Shown piece after piece: positions 49,745 through 58,584 of a stretch of 64,000 nt of DNA. The notes beneath the pieces are model-generated. The model was not told the origin of the DNA. It did not search any database and saw nothing but the letters and a program-made list of their open reading frames with translations. Every line of letters starts with the position of its first letter. The stretch's first letter is position 1. Origin of the DNA: Phycisphaera sp. (GTDB taxonomy: Bacteria > Planctomycetota > Phycisphaerae > Phycisphaerales > Zrk34); assembly GCA_016125285.1 (NCBI GenBank), contig WGMA01000042.1:124001-188000 (forward strand), read 5' to 3'. A program made the position numbers and the translations under genes.

Positions 49745-51465
49745 CGCAGCCGCTGACCGACGAGCCAGACGACTTCGTAGATCAGGCCGGCGTAGCGTTT
49801 GCCGGTGGACGTGTAGCCGCCGACCTGTCCGTGGTCGTCGGTGCCGATCTCGACGCCTTCGGCGGGCCTGGCGCCGAGGTAGTTGTAGCTCTTGGTCACG
49901 ACGGTCTTGCCGTTGACCATCAGGCTGACCTTGCCTTCGCTGAGGGCCATGCCGACGTGGACCCATCCGTTGGGCAGCGGGTCCGGGCCGGCGAGATTGA
50001 ACAGCGAGGTGTTGTTGCGGATGGCGAGGTAGAGCTTGCCTTCGTGGAGGTAGAGCGCGTAGCCGTTGGTCGCGTCGCCGTGAGCGAACAGCACGCCGGA
50101 GTCCTTGTCGGGCTTGATCCACATGCCCACGCCGACGGGTCGCAGGGTGGGATCGATGCCCGCGGCGGGCTGGGTGGCGAGGTAGCTGTCGTTACCGGTG
50201 AGCCGGCGAGCCTGCCCGTAGCTGCCGGTGTCGTAGAGGGTGGCGACGTTGAGCACGAGGTTGCGGTAGCCGGAGTGGTCGACGATGGCGTCGGAGCCGG
50301 CGTTGTCGTCGAAGGTCAGGTGCAAGGCGACGGTGGTGTTTCCGGGCATGGCGTCGAGGCAGGCGCGCAGCCAGCGGGTGCTGGGCGAGGCGTTGGCCGC
50401 GAGCGTGGGCTCGTCGGTGCCGCCACCGGGTCGCAGCGCATCGAGCAGCTGTTCGGTGGTGGTGGCGTCGCCCCGCACCGGCGCGGGCTTGAGGCTGATC
50501 TTGCGTGCGTCGGATTCGGTAACGATCGGTGCGTCGGCCTTGGCGATGGCGCGGTACCGGGCGAGGTAGAGCTCGGCGCGGTCGCGCAGGGCGGGGCGCG
50601 CGGACGTCGGCGCCTGGTCGGTCAGACGCTGGTACCACCGGGCGAGCGTCAGCGCCTCGTCGGCGTTGAGCGACTCGACGCGCCGGGCCGCGAGTCGGAT
50701 GTGATCCTTGATCGGCTCGTCCTTGATCAGGAACGTGTACTTGCGCGCCTCTTCGGGCTGGTCGAGCTCGATGACGTAGGCGTACATGAGCCGGGCGATC
50801 GCGGCCTGGTCGTCTTTGTTGGCCTTGATCGCCTCCTTGAGCTGCTCGGGGTTGACCTCGACGTGTTCCTTCTTCTTGGCCCGTTCCATCTGAGCGACGA
50901 TCTCGTCGACGCGGTCGGACTTGATGCCGATGGCGGTCTGGCGGGCGGTGCGGTAGTGCTCGACGGCCTCGTCCCACTTCTCGTTGCGGTGCTCGATACG
51001 CGCCAGCGCGGTGAGGGCTTCGATGAACTGGTTACCGGCGACCACCATGCGTTCCTCGTCGGCGTTGGTGAACTGTTCGCGACGGATCTCGACGATCTTG
51101 GCGTAGTTCTCGGGGCGCGAGGCGGGGTCGATGCGGTTGAGCATCTGCAGGGCGCTGAGCATCAGCGCCTGGGCGGGCGGGTAATCGGCGGTAAGGTCGA
51201 CGGTGGTGCGAGCGAGCAGCACCTGCATCGCCGGGTCGTCGCCGGACTCCTGGGCATTGTTGAACAGCTCGGCGGCGTACTCGGCGTCGTCGGAACGCCG
51301 GGGCGTGCCGCGGAGCAGTTGGAGCTTGAAGGCGTATTGGCGATCGAAGCGTTGCTTCGCGTCGGCGGCCGCGGCGGCTTCACCGTCGTCAGCGCGAGCG
51401 ATCGGCGCCGCGAGCATGACCAGCCAGCACAACAACCCTGTCGCGATAATCGAATGCTTCGGCAT
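49741..51465 (-). CDS. Secreted LamG-domain protein with helical N-terminal half
   Basis: 574 residues from ATG 51465, giving a signal peptide ending IARA (about 26). Residues 30-340 are helical with TPR-like spacing (EKWDEAVEHYRTARQTAI). Residues about 370-565 form a concanavalin-A/LamG jelly roll. It is recognised by VALHLTFDDNAGSDAIVDHS, GVGMWIKPDKDSGVLFAHG and GWVHVGMALSEGKVSLMVNG. Such proteins are exported and bind glycans or other surface ligands; no catalytic site is visible. Convergent with the polyphosphate gene, with overlapping stop codons. Confidence 0.8.
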   Translation of the reverse strand: MPKHSIIATGLLCWLVMLAAPIARADDGEAAAAADAKQRFDRQYAFKLQLLRGTPRRSDDAEYAAELFNNAQESGDDPAMQVLLARTTVDLTADYPPAQALMLSALQMLNRIDPASRPENYAKIVEIRREQFTNADEERMVVAGNQFIEALTALARIEHRNEKWDEAVEHYRTARQTAIGIKSDRVDEIVAQMERAKKKEHVEVNPEQLKEAIKANKDDQAAIARLMYAYVIELDQPEEARKYTFLIKDEPIKDHIRLAARRVESLNADEALTLARWYQRLTDQAPTSARPALRDRAELYLARYRAIAKADAPIVTESDARKISLKPAPVRGDATTTEQLLDALRPGGGTDEPTLAANASPSTRWLRACLDAMPGNTTVALHLTFDDNAGSDAIVDHSGYRNLVLNVATLYDTGSYGQARRLTGNDSYLATQPAAGIDPTLRPVGVGMWIKPDKDSGVLFAHGDATNGYALYLHEGKLYLAIRNNTSLFNLAGPDPLPNGWVHVGMALSEGKVSLMVNGKTVVTKSYNYLGARPAEGVEIGTDDHGQVGGYTSTGKRYAGLIYEVVWLVGQRLR

Positions 51466-51563
51466 AGCGATCCGTTTCCACTCCGACGGCGTGCTCAAAT
51501 CGTCGCCGCCTCATTCACGTGCCCCGGTGACATCTTGCTCTTGCGCGGTCGATCTGTCGAATC

Positions 51564-51923
51564 TCACATCAGGCAGAACCAGGCGGCAAGCAGGATCACG
51601 ACCGTGCACGCCAGGCTCAGGCCGAACATCATCAGGTGCATCCGCACGCGTTCGCGCCACTGCTGCGGCGTGCACGGCGCCGGCTCGTTGGTGGTGACCG
51701 GGTCGTGGCTCACACCCTGATCGACCTTCTCCTCAACCTTGGCCGCGTCGGCATTGCCGGGCTTGGGGCGCCTGAACAGATCGATCATCAGCGCCGCAGC
51801 CGCGTAGAGCATGATCATCGGGCTGAACGCAGCGAACGCCACCCAGCCGATCACGCTCTCGACGACCTTCTCGCCGGGCTCACGCTCGATCGGCCGATCG
51901 ATATCCAAGTGTTCACTACTCAT
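51564..51923 (-). CDS. Small two-span membrane protein
   Basis: 119 residues with hydrophobic helices near 25-50 (VIGWVAFAAFSPMIMLYAAA) and 97-118 (LMMFGLSLACTVVILLAAWF), joined by an acidic, Pro-rich loop. No signal peptide or conserved motif was recognised. It lies 98 bp upstream of the LamG gene on the same strand and could be cotranscribed. Confidence 0.55.
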   Translation of the reverse strand: MSSEHLDIDRPIEREPGEKVVESVIGWVAFAAFSPMIMLYAAAALMIDLFRRPKPGNADAAKVEEKVDQGVSHDPVTTNEPAPCTPQQWRERVRMHLMMFGLSLACTVVILLAAWFCLM

Positions 51924-52189
51924 TTCGGCACGCGGACATTGGCGGAGTTTCGGCGTCGCCCCTGGGGCACGCCCGTCTGGTCGGTGTCACGTCATGATAA
52001 TGGCTTGTGACCTCCAATCCAAGACACGCATCTAACTGCGGTCGTAGGGGACGGGATTCGATCAGGTGACGCCGCCGTCTTGGAAACGTCCGGCGAAAGC
52101 CGCTAGAGTCTGTCCCGCGGGCCGCCCGTCGTAGCGTGGTCGGACCGTGATATCCATCCAAAGCTTTACGATTTCATGAGGTGAACGAG
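51924..52189 (+). other. Intergenic region, 266 bp
   Basis: It lies between divergent genes for the small membrane protein and the peroxiredoxin, and must contain promoters for both. A TAGAGT (about 52104-52109) could be a -10 for the peroxiredoxin. I found no matching -35 and no operator-like palindrome. Confidence 0.4.
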
Positions 52190-52792
52190 ATGCAGACACT
52201 GGTTGGAAACAAGGCGCCCGACTTTTTGCTCGATGCGGTCCAGGGCGGGCAGTTCAAGCAGGTGAGCCTGGAGGGCTTCAAGGGCCAGTGGCTCGTGCTG
52301 TTCTTCTACCCGCTCGACTTCACGTTTGTGTGTCCGACGGAGATCCTGGCGTTCAGCGACCGTCTCGACGAGTTCCACGCCGCGGGGGCCGAGGTCGTGG
52401 GCGCCAGCGTCGACAGCAAGTACACGCACCTGGCGTGGACCGAGAAGTCACGCAAGGAGGGCGGGATCTCCGGGCTGAAGTACGCGTTGATCAGCGATCT
52501 GGGCCGCAGCCTCGCGACGGACTACGGCGTGCTCAACGCCGGCGGTGTGGCGCTGCGTGGCCTGTTCATCATCGATCCCGACGGCGTGATCCAGCACGCG
52601 ACGATCAACAACCTGGCGATCGGTCGCTCGGTCGACGAGACGCTGCGCGTCCTGCACGCGGCGCAGTTTGCGCGTGAGCACGGCGAGGTCTGCCCGGCGA
52701 ACTGGAAGCCCGGCGAGCAGGGCATGAAGCCCGACTGGGACGGATCGAAGGAGTGGTTCGGCAAGAAGGGCGAAGCGGTCGCCAGCGACTAA
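52190..52792 (+). CDS. Typical 2-Cys peroxiredoxin (AhpC/Prx1 type)
   Basis: 200 residues from ATG 52190 with GAGGTGA upstream; a GTG at 52181 is the alternative. The peroxidatic Cys lies in [14 protein letters not shown] (about 38-51). The resolving Cys lies in [12 protein letters not shown] near 170, so it is a typical 2-Cys enzyme that forms intersubunit disulfides. It reduces hydrogen peroxide and organic hydroperoxides in the cytoplasm. No AhpF or thioredoxin partner is adjacent. The stop overlaps that of the convergent next gene. Confidence 0.92.
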   Translation: MQTLVGNKAPDFLLDAVQGGQFKQVSLEGFKGQWLVLFFYPLDFTFVCPTEILAFSDRLDEFHAAGAEVVGASVDSKYTHLAWTEKSRKEGGISGLKYALISDLGRSLATDYGVLNAGGVALRGLFIIDPDGVIQHATINNLAIGRSVDETLRVLHAAQFAREHGEVCPANWKPGEQGMKPDWDGSKEWFGKKGEAVASD

Positions 52793-53532
52793 GCGGCGGC
52801 TTCCGGCTTCGTGTCGGCGGCGGGGCCGGATTTGTCGGCCTTGCCTTTGTCGTCGTCACCGCGGTCCGGGCGGACCTTGACGATGACCTGGTCGGCAGGC
52901 ACCTTCGCCGAGACGACCAGCGGCAGACCGGTGCGCGCGGCGATGGCTTTGGCGTCGTCGACCAGCAGCTTCGGGTTGCCGTGGCAGATGAGATTTACGC
53001 GGCGCGGCGTCACGGACGCCGCGCCGCTTTTTTGTTCGTCTTCGTCGGATGGCTCGGGTTCGTTGAGCACGACGTTCAGCTCGTACACGTCGATGAAGAA
53101 GCCGCGCTTGCCCGAACCCTTGAAGCGGTGCTCGCCGCCGGGGATCACCTGCAGCTGCGCGATCCGATCGAACGGGATCGGCTCGGCGTCGCCGTGCGCC
53201 GGTCCGGCGAGCGTCAGCACGCGACGCTGGATGTTGAAATAGAACCGCGAGAGCTTCTGTCGCTCGGCCCACCAGCCGCAGATCATGACCGTCGCGCCGA
53301 ATGGCGGGAACGTGTACGAGATGATCTCGACGATCGGCTCGAGGTTGTGGTAGTACGCCAGGTACGCCGACAGCGGCATCATGCCGAGGAACGACCCGGC
53401 CGTGATCAGCGGCGCGTTCGACATCACCACGCCGATCCCGCGCGAGCTGTCGCGCAGCACGTGCACGGGGCCCTCGTGGCACTCGATCGGGAAGGTCGGC
53501 TCGTCGGTGGTGGTGCTCGTCGTGTCGGCCAT
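52789..53532 (-). CDS. Membrane protein with C-terminal soluble domain, unknown
   Basis: 247 residues. Two hydrophobic segments (about 39-59 and 68-88) lie near the N-terminus. A beta-rich soluble part with PH-like strand order follows (for example [20 protein letters not shown], then [10 protein letters not shown]). The tail is acidic and low-complexity ([14 protein letters not shown]). The layout resembles bacterial PH-domain membrane proteins, but I cannot assign a family. It starts five bases before the stop of the upstream SASA esterase gene on the same strand. Confidence 0.6.
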   Translation of the reverse strand: MADTTSTTTDEPTFPIECHEGPVHVLRDSSRGIGVVMSNAPLITAGSFLGMMPLSAYLAYYHNLEPIVEIISYTFPPFGATVMICGWWAERQKLSRFYFNIQRRVLTLAGPAHGDAEPIPFDRIAQLQVIPGGEHRFKGSGKRGFFIDVYELNVVLNEPEPSDEDEQKSGAASVTPRRVNLICHGNPKLLVDDAKAIAARTGLPLVVSAKVPADQVIVKVRPDRGDDDKGKADKSGPAADTKPEAAA

Positions 53533-53536
53533 GGCG

Positions 53537-54346
53537 TTACTTGCTCTGCAACGCGATCATCTTCGCCGCGTAGCGCTCGCCGAACGTCTTGAGCGCCTCG
53601 GTGTTGAAGTGTGTCTTGTCGCCCTTGTGCTCGAGTCCCTCGGATGAGGCGCACGCGGTGTGCTCGACATGCTCGGGCAGGGCGTTGAGCGCGGCGTTGA
53701 TCTTCTCGCCGCGCGGCACGCGTGCGACGAAGAACCGTCCGAGTTCGCCGACGACCACGGGCAGTTCCGGCGCTTCCAGTTCCTGCCTCACCGACGCGAT
53801 CATCCCCGCGAGCCGTTCTCCGTAGGTGTCCGTCGTCTCGTCCTTGCCGGTGTCCGACTCGCCCTGGTGCCACAGCATGCCCTTGAGCGTGCCGTCCTTC
53901 AACGCGATCTTTGCCCGCGCCATCGCGTTCTTGTACAGGTCGCCGTCCTTGACCCAGCGCGACAGCGGTGTGCCTCCGACGGCGCACGGCACCAGCGCGA
54001 TCACCACGTCCTTATCCTTCTCTTGCGCCAGCATCGTCTTGGCGAAGTCGATCGACAGGCCGTACGCCGCGATCGGCTTGTCGAAGTGCACCGGGTGCCG
54101 CGCGGGTGTCCAGTGGTTGTGCTTGTCGAGCATCACCACGCGCGGCGTCGGCTGCTTGTCGGCCTCCGTCAGCGGGCCGCGACCGGCCATGTTCGACTGA
54201 CCCATCAGCAGATAGACGTGCACCTTGGCCTTGTCCGGCAGCACCACCGCGTCGTCCTTCGCGTCGTCCGCCGCCCGCGCCGCGGGGCCCGTCAACGCCA
54301 ACGCCAGCGTGATGCACGCACACACGATCGATCGAGTGAAAGTCAT
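53537..54346 (-). CDS. Secreted sialate O-acetylesterase-family (SASA) esterase
   Basis: 269 residues from ATG 54346, with a signal peptide ending ARA (about 26). The catalytic Ser lies in VYLLMGQSNMAGRG (about 38-51). A second block is MLWHQGESDTGKD (about 144-156). The C-terminal Asp/His block is DKTHFNTEALKTFGERYA. The family removes acetyl groups from sialic acids or plant and algal polysaccharides and is abundant in planctomycetes. It is probably cotranscribed with the downstream membrane protein gene. A second ATG at 54355 is possible. Confidence 0.85.
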   Translation of the reverse strand: MTFTRSIVCACITLALALTGPAARAADDAKDDAVVLPDKAKVHVYLLMGQSNMAGRGPLTEADKQPTPRVVMLDKHNHWTPARHPVHFDKPIAAYGLSIDFAKTMLAQEKDKDVVIALVPCAVGGTPLSRWVKDGDLYKNAMARAKIALKDGTLKGMLWHQGESDTGKDETTDTYGERLAGMIASVRQELEAPELPVVVGELGRFFVARVPRGEKINAALNALPEHVEHTACASSEGLEHKGDKTHFNTEALKTFGERYAAKMIALQSK

Positions 54347-54416
54347 ACCCGACATGATAGGGGAAATCGCCCGCGAGTCGCGTCGCGGACCCACCGAAGT
54401 CGCCGCGACGCCGGGC

Positions 54417-54956
54417 TCAGTCTTCGCCGCTGTAGATCGACGTGTCGGGCACGGAACTCGCCAGACGGCGGAGCATCTTCGGCGTCGCCAGCCACTGAAG
54501 CTGCGCGTCGACCAACGCGTGATCCGCCGCCGTGGTCACGTCCACACACGCACATCCCGCCTTCTTGAGCTGAACGAAGCCGCCCGTGCGGTCCGGCGCG
54601 CACAGCAGCTCGACGATCATGCTGAACGTCGGCTCGTGCCCGACCATCATCACCACGGTCTCGGGGCGCCGGCACACGTGCTTGATGATCTTCTGCGGCG
54701 CGCCCCCCGCCAGCAGGTTCCAAGTCTCAACGGGCCGACCGAACACCTCTGCGGCGATCTCCGCAGTCTGCTCGGCCCGGGTCAGCGGGCTGGTGAGAAT
54801 GATGTCGCGGATCTCGGCGAACGTCGACAAACCCAGCGAGGCGGCGAGTGTCTTCTCGCGCCCCTCCGGGGTCAGTCGCCGCGACGCGTCCGTGCCGTCC
54901 GGACCGTCGTCTTCGGCGATTCCGTGCCGAAAAAGGATCAGCAGCATCGCCTGCAT
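54417..54956 (-). CDS. SixA-like histidine phosphatase
   Basis: 179 residues, phosphoglycerate-mutase-like fold. The catalytic motif is FRHGIAED (about 9-16). [13 protein letters not shown] (about 54-66) supplies the second Arg, and [10 protein letters not shown] (about 103-112) carries the second His. Length and the RHGxAED form match SixA, which dephosphorylates phospho-His in Hpt domains. Some members act on other small phosphates. It stands apart from any two-component gene here, so its target is unknown. Confidence 0.82.
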   Translation of the reverse strand: MQAMLLILFRHGIAEDDGPDGTDASRRLTPEGREKTLAASLGLSTFAEIRDIILTSPLTRAEQTAEIAAEVFGRPVETWNLLAGGAPQKIIKHVCRRPETVVMMVGHEPTFSMIVELLCAPDRTGGFVQLKKAGCACVDVTTAADHALVDAQLQWLATPKMLRRLASSVPDTSIYSGED

Positions 54957-55008
54957 TCCTCACGTTGCGTTACGCGAATTATACGAAACCCAGCCCCGAC
55001 GGTTCACG

Positions 55009-55014
55009 TATAAT
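55009..55014 (+). promoter_or_regulatory. -10-like box before the MsrB gene
   Basis: Consensus TATAAT in the context CACGTATAAT, nine bases before ATG 55024 and 39 before the in-frame ATG 55054. The same CACGTATAAT precedes the gene at 57691. No -35 was recognised at 16-18 bp. Confidence 0.45.
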
Positions 55015-55023
55015 GCTTGCGCC

Positions 55024-55650
55024 ATGTTAAGTTTTCGCGATCTTTGCCGCCTTATGACCCGAACACCGCTCCGTGTGCCGGGCCTGCTCATGGCCGTGAT
55101 GCTCGCCGCGGCGATCGGGTGCGAGCGCAGCGGCCCCTCAACCGTCAGCCCCAGCGCCGCCTCGCCGGTGACTCCATCCGCCACCGACGCGCCCGCCTCA
55201 AGCGACGCCGCTACCGCTGGCGACAAGGTCGTCAAGACCGACGCCGAGTGGAAGAAGCAGCTGACCGCCCAGCAGTACTACGTCCTGCGGGAGAAAGGCA
55301 CCGAGCGTCCGTTCGCCAACGAGTACTGGGACAACCACGCCGAAGGGACCTATATCTGCGCCGCGTGCGGTCAGCCGCTGTACAGCTCCGACGCGAAGTT
55401 CAAGTCCGGCACCGGCTGGCCGAGCTTCTGGGCCCCGGTCGACCGCATGGCGATCGACACGGAGACCGACCGCTCGCTGTTCTTCGCCCCTCGGACGGAG
55501 CTGCTGTGCAGCCGCTGCGGCGGCCATCTCGGTCACGTGTTTGACGACGGGCCGAAGCCGACGGGCATGCGTCACTGCATCAACTCCGCGGCGTTGCGGT
55601 TCGTGCCGAAAGACACGCCCCCGGCCGACGCGGGCCCGGCGGTCAAGTAA
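55024..55650 (+). CDS. msrB: Lipoprotein MsrB, methionine-(R)-sulfoxide reductase
   Basis: 208 residues from 55024; ATG 55054 gives an equally good lipoprotein signal ([20 protein letters not shown] followed by IGC). The lipobox Cys is near 33. A Ser/Ala/Thr/Pro-rich linker runs to about 65. The MsrB domain follows, with zinc Cys pairs CAAC and CSRC, substrate site GTGWPSFW and catalytic Cys in MRHCINS near the end. It repairs oxidised methionine in exported proteins, here anchored by lipid. The TATAAT box nine bases before the first ATG favours the second as the start, or a leaderless message. Confidence 0.88.
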   Translation: MLSFRDLCRLMTRTPLRVPGLLMAVMLAAAIGCERSGPSTVSPSAASPVTPSATDAPASSDAATAGDKVVKTDAEWKKQLTAQQYYVLREKGTERPFANEYWDNHAEGTYICAACGQPLYSSDAKFKSGTGWPSFWAPVDRMAIDTETDRSLFFAPRTELLCSRCGGHLGHVFDDGPKPTGMRHCINSAALRFVPKDTPPADAGPAVK

Positions 55651-55772
55651 CGCCGCGCGCCGTCCCGATACCGCCAGCCCGTTTGACACCTCCGCCACAC
55701 AGCCGACGATGATTGCCGCCTTTGCCACGCGTCGGGGCGCGACAATGGCGCACCTTTCTGCGGAGGAACACC

Positions 55773-56420
55773 GTGCAGGCGATCAAGCGATTCATCAAGA
55801 CGTCCCTCATCGGTGGACTCATCGTCCTGCTGCCGTTGGGCATCCTCGCGGCGGTGTTCAGCTGGATCTACGGCGTGCTCAAGGGGCTCGTCGAACCGTT
55901 CACGCGGCGGATCATGGAATCGAACCCGACCGTCGAAGAGAACGTCGCGGTCGTGCTCGTGCTGGCGATCATTGTCGGCCTCTGCTTCGTGATCGGCGTG
56001 CTGGTGCGCACGAGCGTCGGTCGGTTCATGCACGAGCAATTCGAGAAGCGCGTGATGAAGGTCGCGCCGGGCTACAAGCTGATCAAGGAGACGGTGCTGC
56101 AGTTCCTGGGCAATCGCCCGTCGCCGTTCAGCTCGGTGGCGCTGGTGCAGCTGTGGGGCAACGACACGCTCGTTACGGCGTTCGTCACCGAGCGTCACGA
56201 CAACGGCTGGTACAGCGTGTTCGTGCCGACGGGGCCGAACCCGACGTCGGGCGGCATCTTCCACGTGAGGCCCGAGTACGTGCATCACCTCGATCATCCG
56301 GTCGATGACGTGATGCGCGTGATCATCAGTTGCGGCGCGGGTTCGGCGGCGTTGTTGAAGCACGCGAAGACCGGGCCGGCGGCGACGCCGAACGATGGCG
56401 GCGGGGCGAGCGGGGTATGA
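55773..56420 (+). CDS. DUF502 membrane protein
   Basis: 215 residues from GTG 55773, chosen for the GGAGGAAC site upstream. Two membrane spans (about 9-32 and 50-75) are followed by the DUF502 soluble part, with MKVAPGYKLIKETVLQFLGN (about 95-114), then VFVPTGPNPTSGGIFHV and a C-terminal ISCGAGSA. Bacterial and plant members have no settled function, though plant relatives affect trafficking. A GACAAT -10-like box lies about 30 bp upstream. The tail is Gly/Ala-rich. Confidence 0.82.
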   Translation: MQAIKRFIKTSLIGGLIVLLPLGILAAVFSWIYGVLKGLVEPFTRRIMESNPTVEENVAVVLVLAIIVGLCFVIGVLVRTSVGRFMHEQFEKRVMKVAPGYKLIKETVLQFLGNRPSPFSSVALVQLWGNDTLVTAFVTERHDNGWYSVFVPTGPNPTSGGIFHVRPEYVHHLDHPVDDVMRVIISCGAGSAALLKHAKTGPAATPNDGGGASGV

Positions 56421-56442
56421 GCGGTCGGTGATGTGCGGGCGG

Positions 56443-57012
56443 TTACTTGGCCGCGTCGGTCAGGGCGGTTTCGATCTTCGGGGCGTCGGTCTCGTTGACG
56501 GACACGAAGCCGAATTGTGCCGCGACCTTGGTCTTGTTGGCGACGACGACGGTGCAGAACGCGCGGTCATTGATGCCCCAGCCGTCGGGGCCGGACGCGG
56601 CGTCTCCCTCGAAAACGGTCAGCGCGGTGTTGGTCAGCTTCAGCGACGCCTGCGCGCGTGGCAGGTAGTTGCGTGACTTTTCCGCGTCGCTCGTCAGCCA
56701 CACGGCCACGACGTAAGCGTCGGCCTTGCCCGCCGCCTCGTCGATCTTCCGCAGGAACCGCGCCATCGGGCGCGACCAGTTGTCCGCCTGGATGAACACG
56801 TAGACCGTCGGCTTGTCCTTACGCTCGGCGGCGTAGTCGACGCGGTCGCCCTCGTGATTGCCGGTCGCGTCGAAGACGGTCAGCTTCGCGACATCGACGC
56901 CGACGCCGGGCCCGGAGGAGACGTCGGCACGGGCGGCGGAGGCGGTGAGCAGCGTGACGCAGCAGGCGGCAAGGACGAGGTACGCGGCGCGGCGGGCGGA
57001 GGTGGACGGCAT
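56443..57012 (-). CDS. Secreted thioredoxin-fold-like protein without CxxC
   Basis: 189 residues from ATG 57012, with a signal peptide ending ARA (about 28). The mature part shows a thioredoxin-like strand and helix order (PTVYVFIQADNWSRPMARFL, then AYVVAVWLTSD) but no CxxC motif. A single Cys occurs in DRAFCTVVVANKTKVAAQFG. It is therefore not an obvious disulfide oxidoreductase. It resembles redoxin-derived domains in other planctomycete exported proteins. Family not confirmed. Confidence 0.6.
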   Translation of the reverse strand: MPSTSARRAAYLVLAACCVTLLTASAARADVSSGPGVGVDVAKLTVFDATGNHEGDRVDYAAERKDKPTVYVFIQADNWSRPMARFLRKIDEAAGKADAYVVAVWLTSDAEKSRNYLPRAQASLKLTNTALTVFEGDAASGPDGWGINDRAFCTVVVANKTKVAAQFGFVSVNETDAPKIETALTDAAK

Positions 57013-57157
57013 GGTGAAGCTCCCTGGAGGTGTCCCGGTCGAACCACGACAGTTTACCGCGGCGTAGGGGCTGGGTGAATGAAAATGTTGGCGATCGACG
57101 CGCGGCCGTGTTGCAACAGGGCGCAACGGCGACGGGTAGTGATACGGGGCGATGACC

Positions 57158-57163
57158 TACAAT
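57158..57163 (+). promoter_or_regulatory. -10-like box before the 57196 gene
   Basis: TACAAT lies 32 bases before ATG 57196. No -35 was recognised. GGAG at 57190-57193 is very close to that ATG; the second in-frame ATG at 57202 is better spaced. Confidence 0.3.
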
Positions 57164-57195
57164 GCCTTCAGCCGAATGACCGGCGGTGTGGAGCG

Positions 57196-57639
57196 ATGAG
57201 GATGGATATCGAGCAACGTATCGAGGCGCTGGAGATCAGCGACCGTCGTAAGAGCCTGCTGACGCTGGCGCTGGTGCTGAACGCGGCGTTGATCCTGGCG
57301 GTGGTGATCTCGCTGGTTCGGCCGGGCGGCAAGGCTGCGGCCGCGCAGTCGGCGGGCGATTTGAAGGCCGAACGCGTGATCATCGTCGACGGCCAAGGGC
57401 GTCCGCGGATCGTGCTGGGGTCGGTACGCGGGGTGGTGGGCGTTTTCCACGTCGACGAGCACGACAACCCGCGCCTGATCACGGGCGTCAACGCGGAAGG
57501 CAAGGCGGCGGTGCGGATGTACGACGAGGACGGCCGCCTCCGGTACGAGTGCGCGACGAACCCCGACGGCGACGTCGAGTCGTTGTTCTACAAGCTCGAC
57601 GACCTCGGCGAGCCGGTGCCGACTTACAAGCTTCCGTAG
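57196..57639 (+). CDS. Small membrane-anchored protein with C-terminal beta repeats
   Basis: 147 residues from ATG 57196 (57202 possible). A short helix (DIEQRIEALEISDRRKSLLT) precedes one membrane span (about 22-42). Then comes a beta-rich domain of repeated short hairpins (VIIVDGQGRPRIVLG, FHVDEHDNPRLITGV, VRMYDEDGRLRYEC). The pattern of DxxGxxR turns is seen in other planctomycete and cyanobacterial small proteins, but I do not recognise a named family. Probably an envelope protein with the C-terminus outside. Confidence 0.6.
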   Translation: MRMDIEQRIEALEISDRRKSLLTLALVLNAALILAVVISLVRPGGKAAAAQSAGDLKAERVIIVDGQGRPRIVLGSVRGVVGVFHVDEHDNPRLITGVNAEGKAAVRMYDEDGRLRYECATNPDGDVESLFYKLDDLGEPVPTYKLP

Positions 57640-57676
57640 GCGGCGACGGCGGACTCGCCCGCGACGCCGCAGCACG

Positions 57677-57682
57677 TATAAT
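57677..57682 (+). promoter_or_regulatory. -10-like box before the DUF1080 gene
   Basis: TATAAT in the context CACGTATAAT, eight bases before ATG 57691 with no Shine-Dalgarno. The arrangement duplicates that at 55009-55024 and would give a leaderless message. Confidence 0.45.
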
Positions 57683-57690
57683 CAACCGCC

Positions 57691-58464
57691 ATGCATCAGA
57701 CCCCCCACGCAATGTTCGTGATGCGCGCCGCCCGACGGGGCGCGACGCTCGCGATGAGCCTGCTCGTGTTCTCGGTGATCGTCGGCTGCAGCAAGTCGTC
57801 GCCGCCGACCGTCGCCGACGAGGTGCTCGGTAAACGCCTACCCGCCGGCACCGAGCCCGCGCCCAAGCCCGAGGCTGAGGCGGGCGGCGGCGCGCCGGAA
57901 GGCGATGGCTGGGTCAGCCTGTTTGACGGCAAGACGCTCGACGGGTGGGAGTCCACGAAGTTCGGCGGCGAGGGCGAGGTGATGGTCGAGGACGGCCACA
58001 TCCACATCGGCTTCGGCTCCAACGCCAGCGGCATCACGTGGACGAAGCCCGACATGCTGCCGCGCATGAACTACGAGATCTCCCTCGAGGCGATGCGGTA
58101 CGACGGCAACGACTTCTTCTGCGGCCTGACGTTCCCCGTCGGTGAGGATTACTGCTCGCTGATCTGCGGCGGGTGGGGCGGCGGCGTGACGGGCCTGTCG
58201 AGCCTCGACCGCTTCGACGCCTCGGAGAACAGCACGTCGCAGTGGATCAACTACAAGAACAAGCAGTGGTACAAGATCCGTGTCCGCGTCACGAAGACCA
58301 ACATCTCCGCGTGGATGGATGGCAAAAAGATCATCGACGTCGACACGGAGGGTGTGGCGATCTCGACGCGGCCCGAGGTCGATCTGTCGAAGCCGCTGGG
58401 CGTGGCGACGTGGGTGACCAGCGCCTGCCTGCGGAACATCTACGTGCGTCCGCTGCCGGAGTGA
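57691..58464 (+). CDS. DUF1080-family lipoprotein (3-keto-disaccharide hydrolase type)
   Basis: 257 residues. A lipoprotein signal (LLVFSVIVGC, Cys about 31) is followed by an acidic and Pro linker, then the DUF1080 jelly roll from about 68. It is recognised by GWVSLFDGKTLDGWES and by WYKIRVRVTKTNISAWMDGK, ending LRNIYVRPL. The family is greatly expanded in planctomycetes. Characterised members hydrolyse 3-keto-glycosides, while many others are uncharacterised. No oxidoreductase partner is adjacent, so the substrate is open. Confidence 0.85.
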   Translation: MHQTPHAMFVMRAARRGATLAMSLLVFSVIVGCSKSSPPTVADEVLGKRLPAGTEPAPKPEAEAGGGAPEGDGWVSLFDGKTLDGWESTKFGGEGEVMVEDGHIHIGFGSNASGITWTKPDMLPRMNYEISLEAMRYDGNDFFCGLTFPVGEDYCSLICGGWGGGVTGLSSLDRFDASENSTSQWINYKNKQWYKIRVRVTKTNISAWMDGKKIIDVDTEGVAISTRPEVDLSKPLGVATWVTSACLRNIYVRPLPE

Positions 58465-58584
58465 TCTGCGCGGCGCGGCGGGCCGCAGCGTCGACAGCGT
58501 GGCGCTGCGCGGGATACAATCCGCGGGCCCGGATCGGTGTGGCGCACGCAATCCACCGGTGAATCTCAACTCGGAGTGACGATC

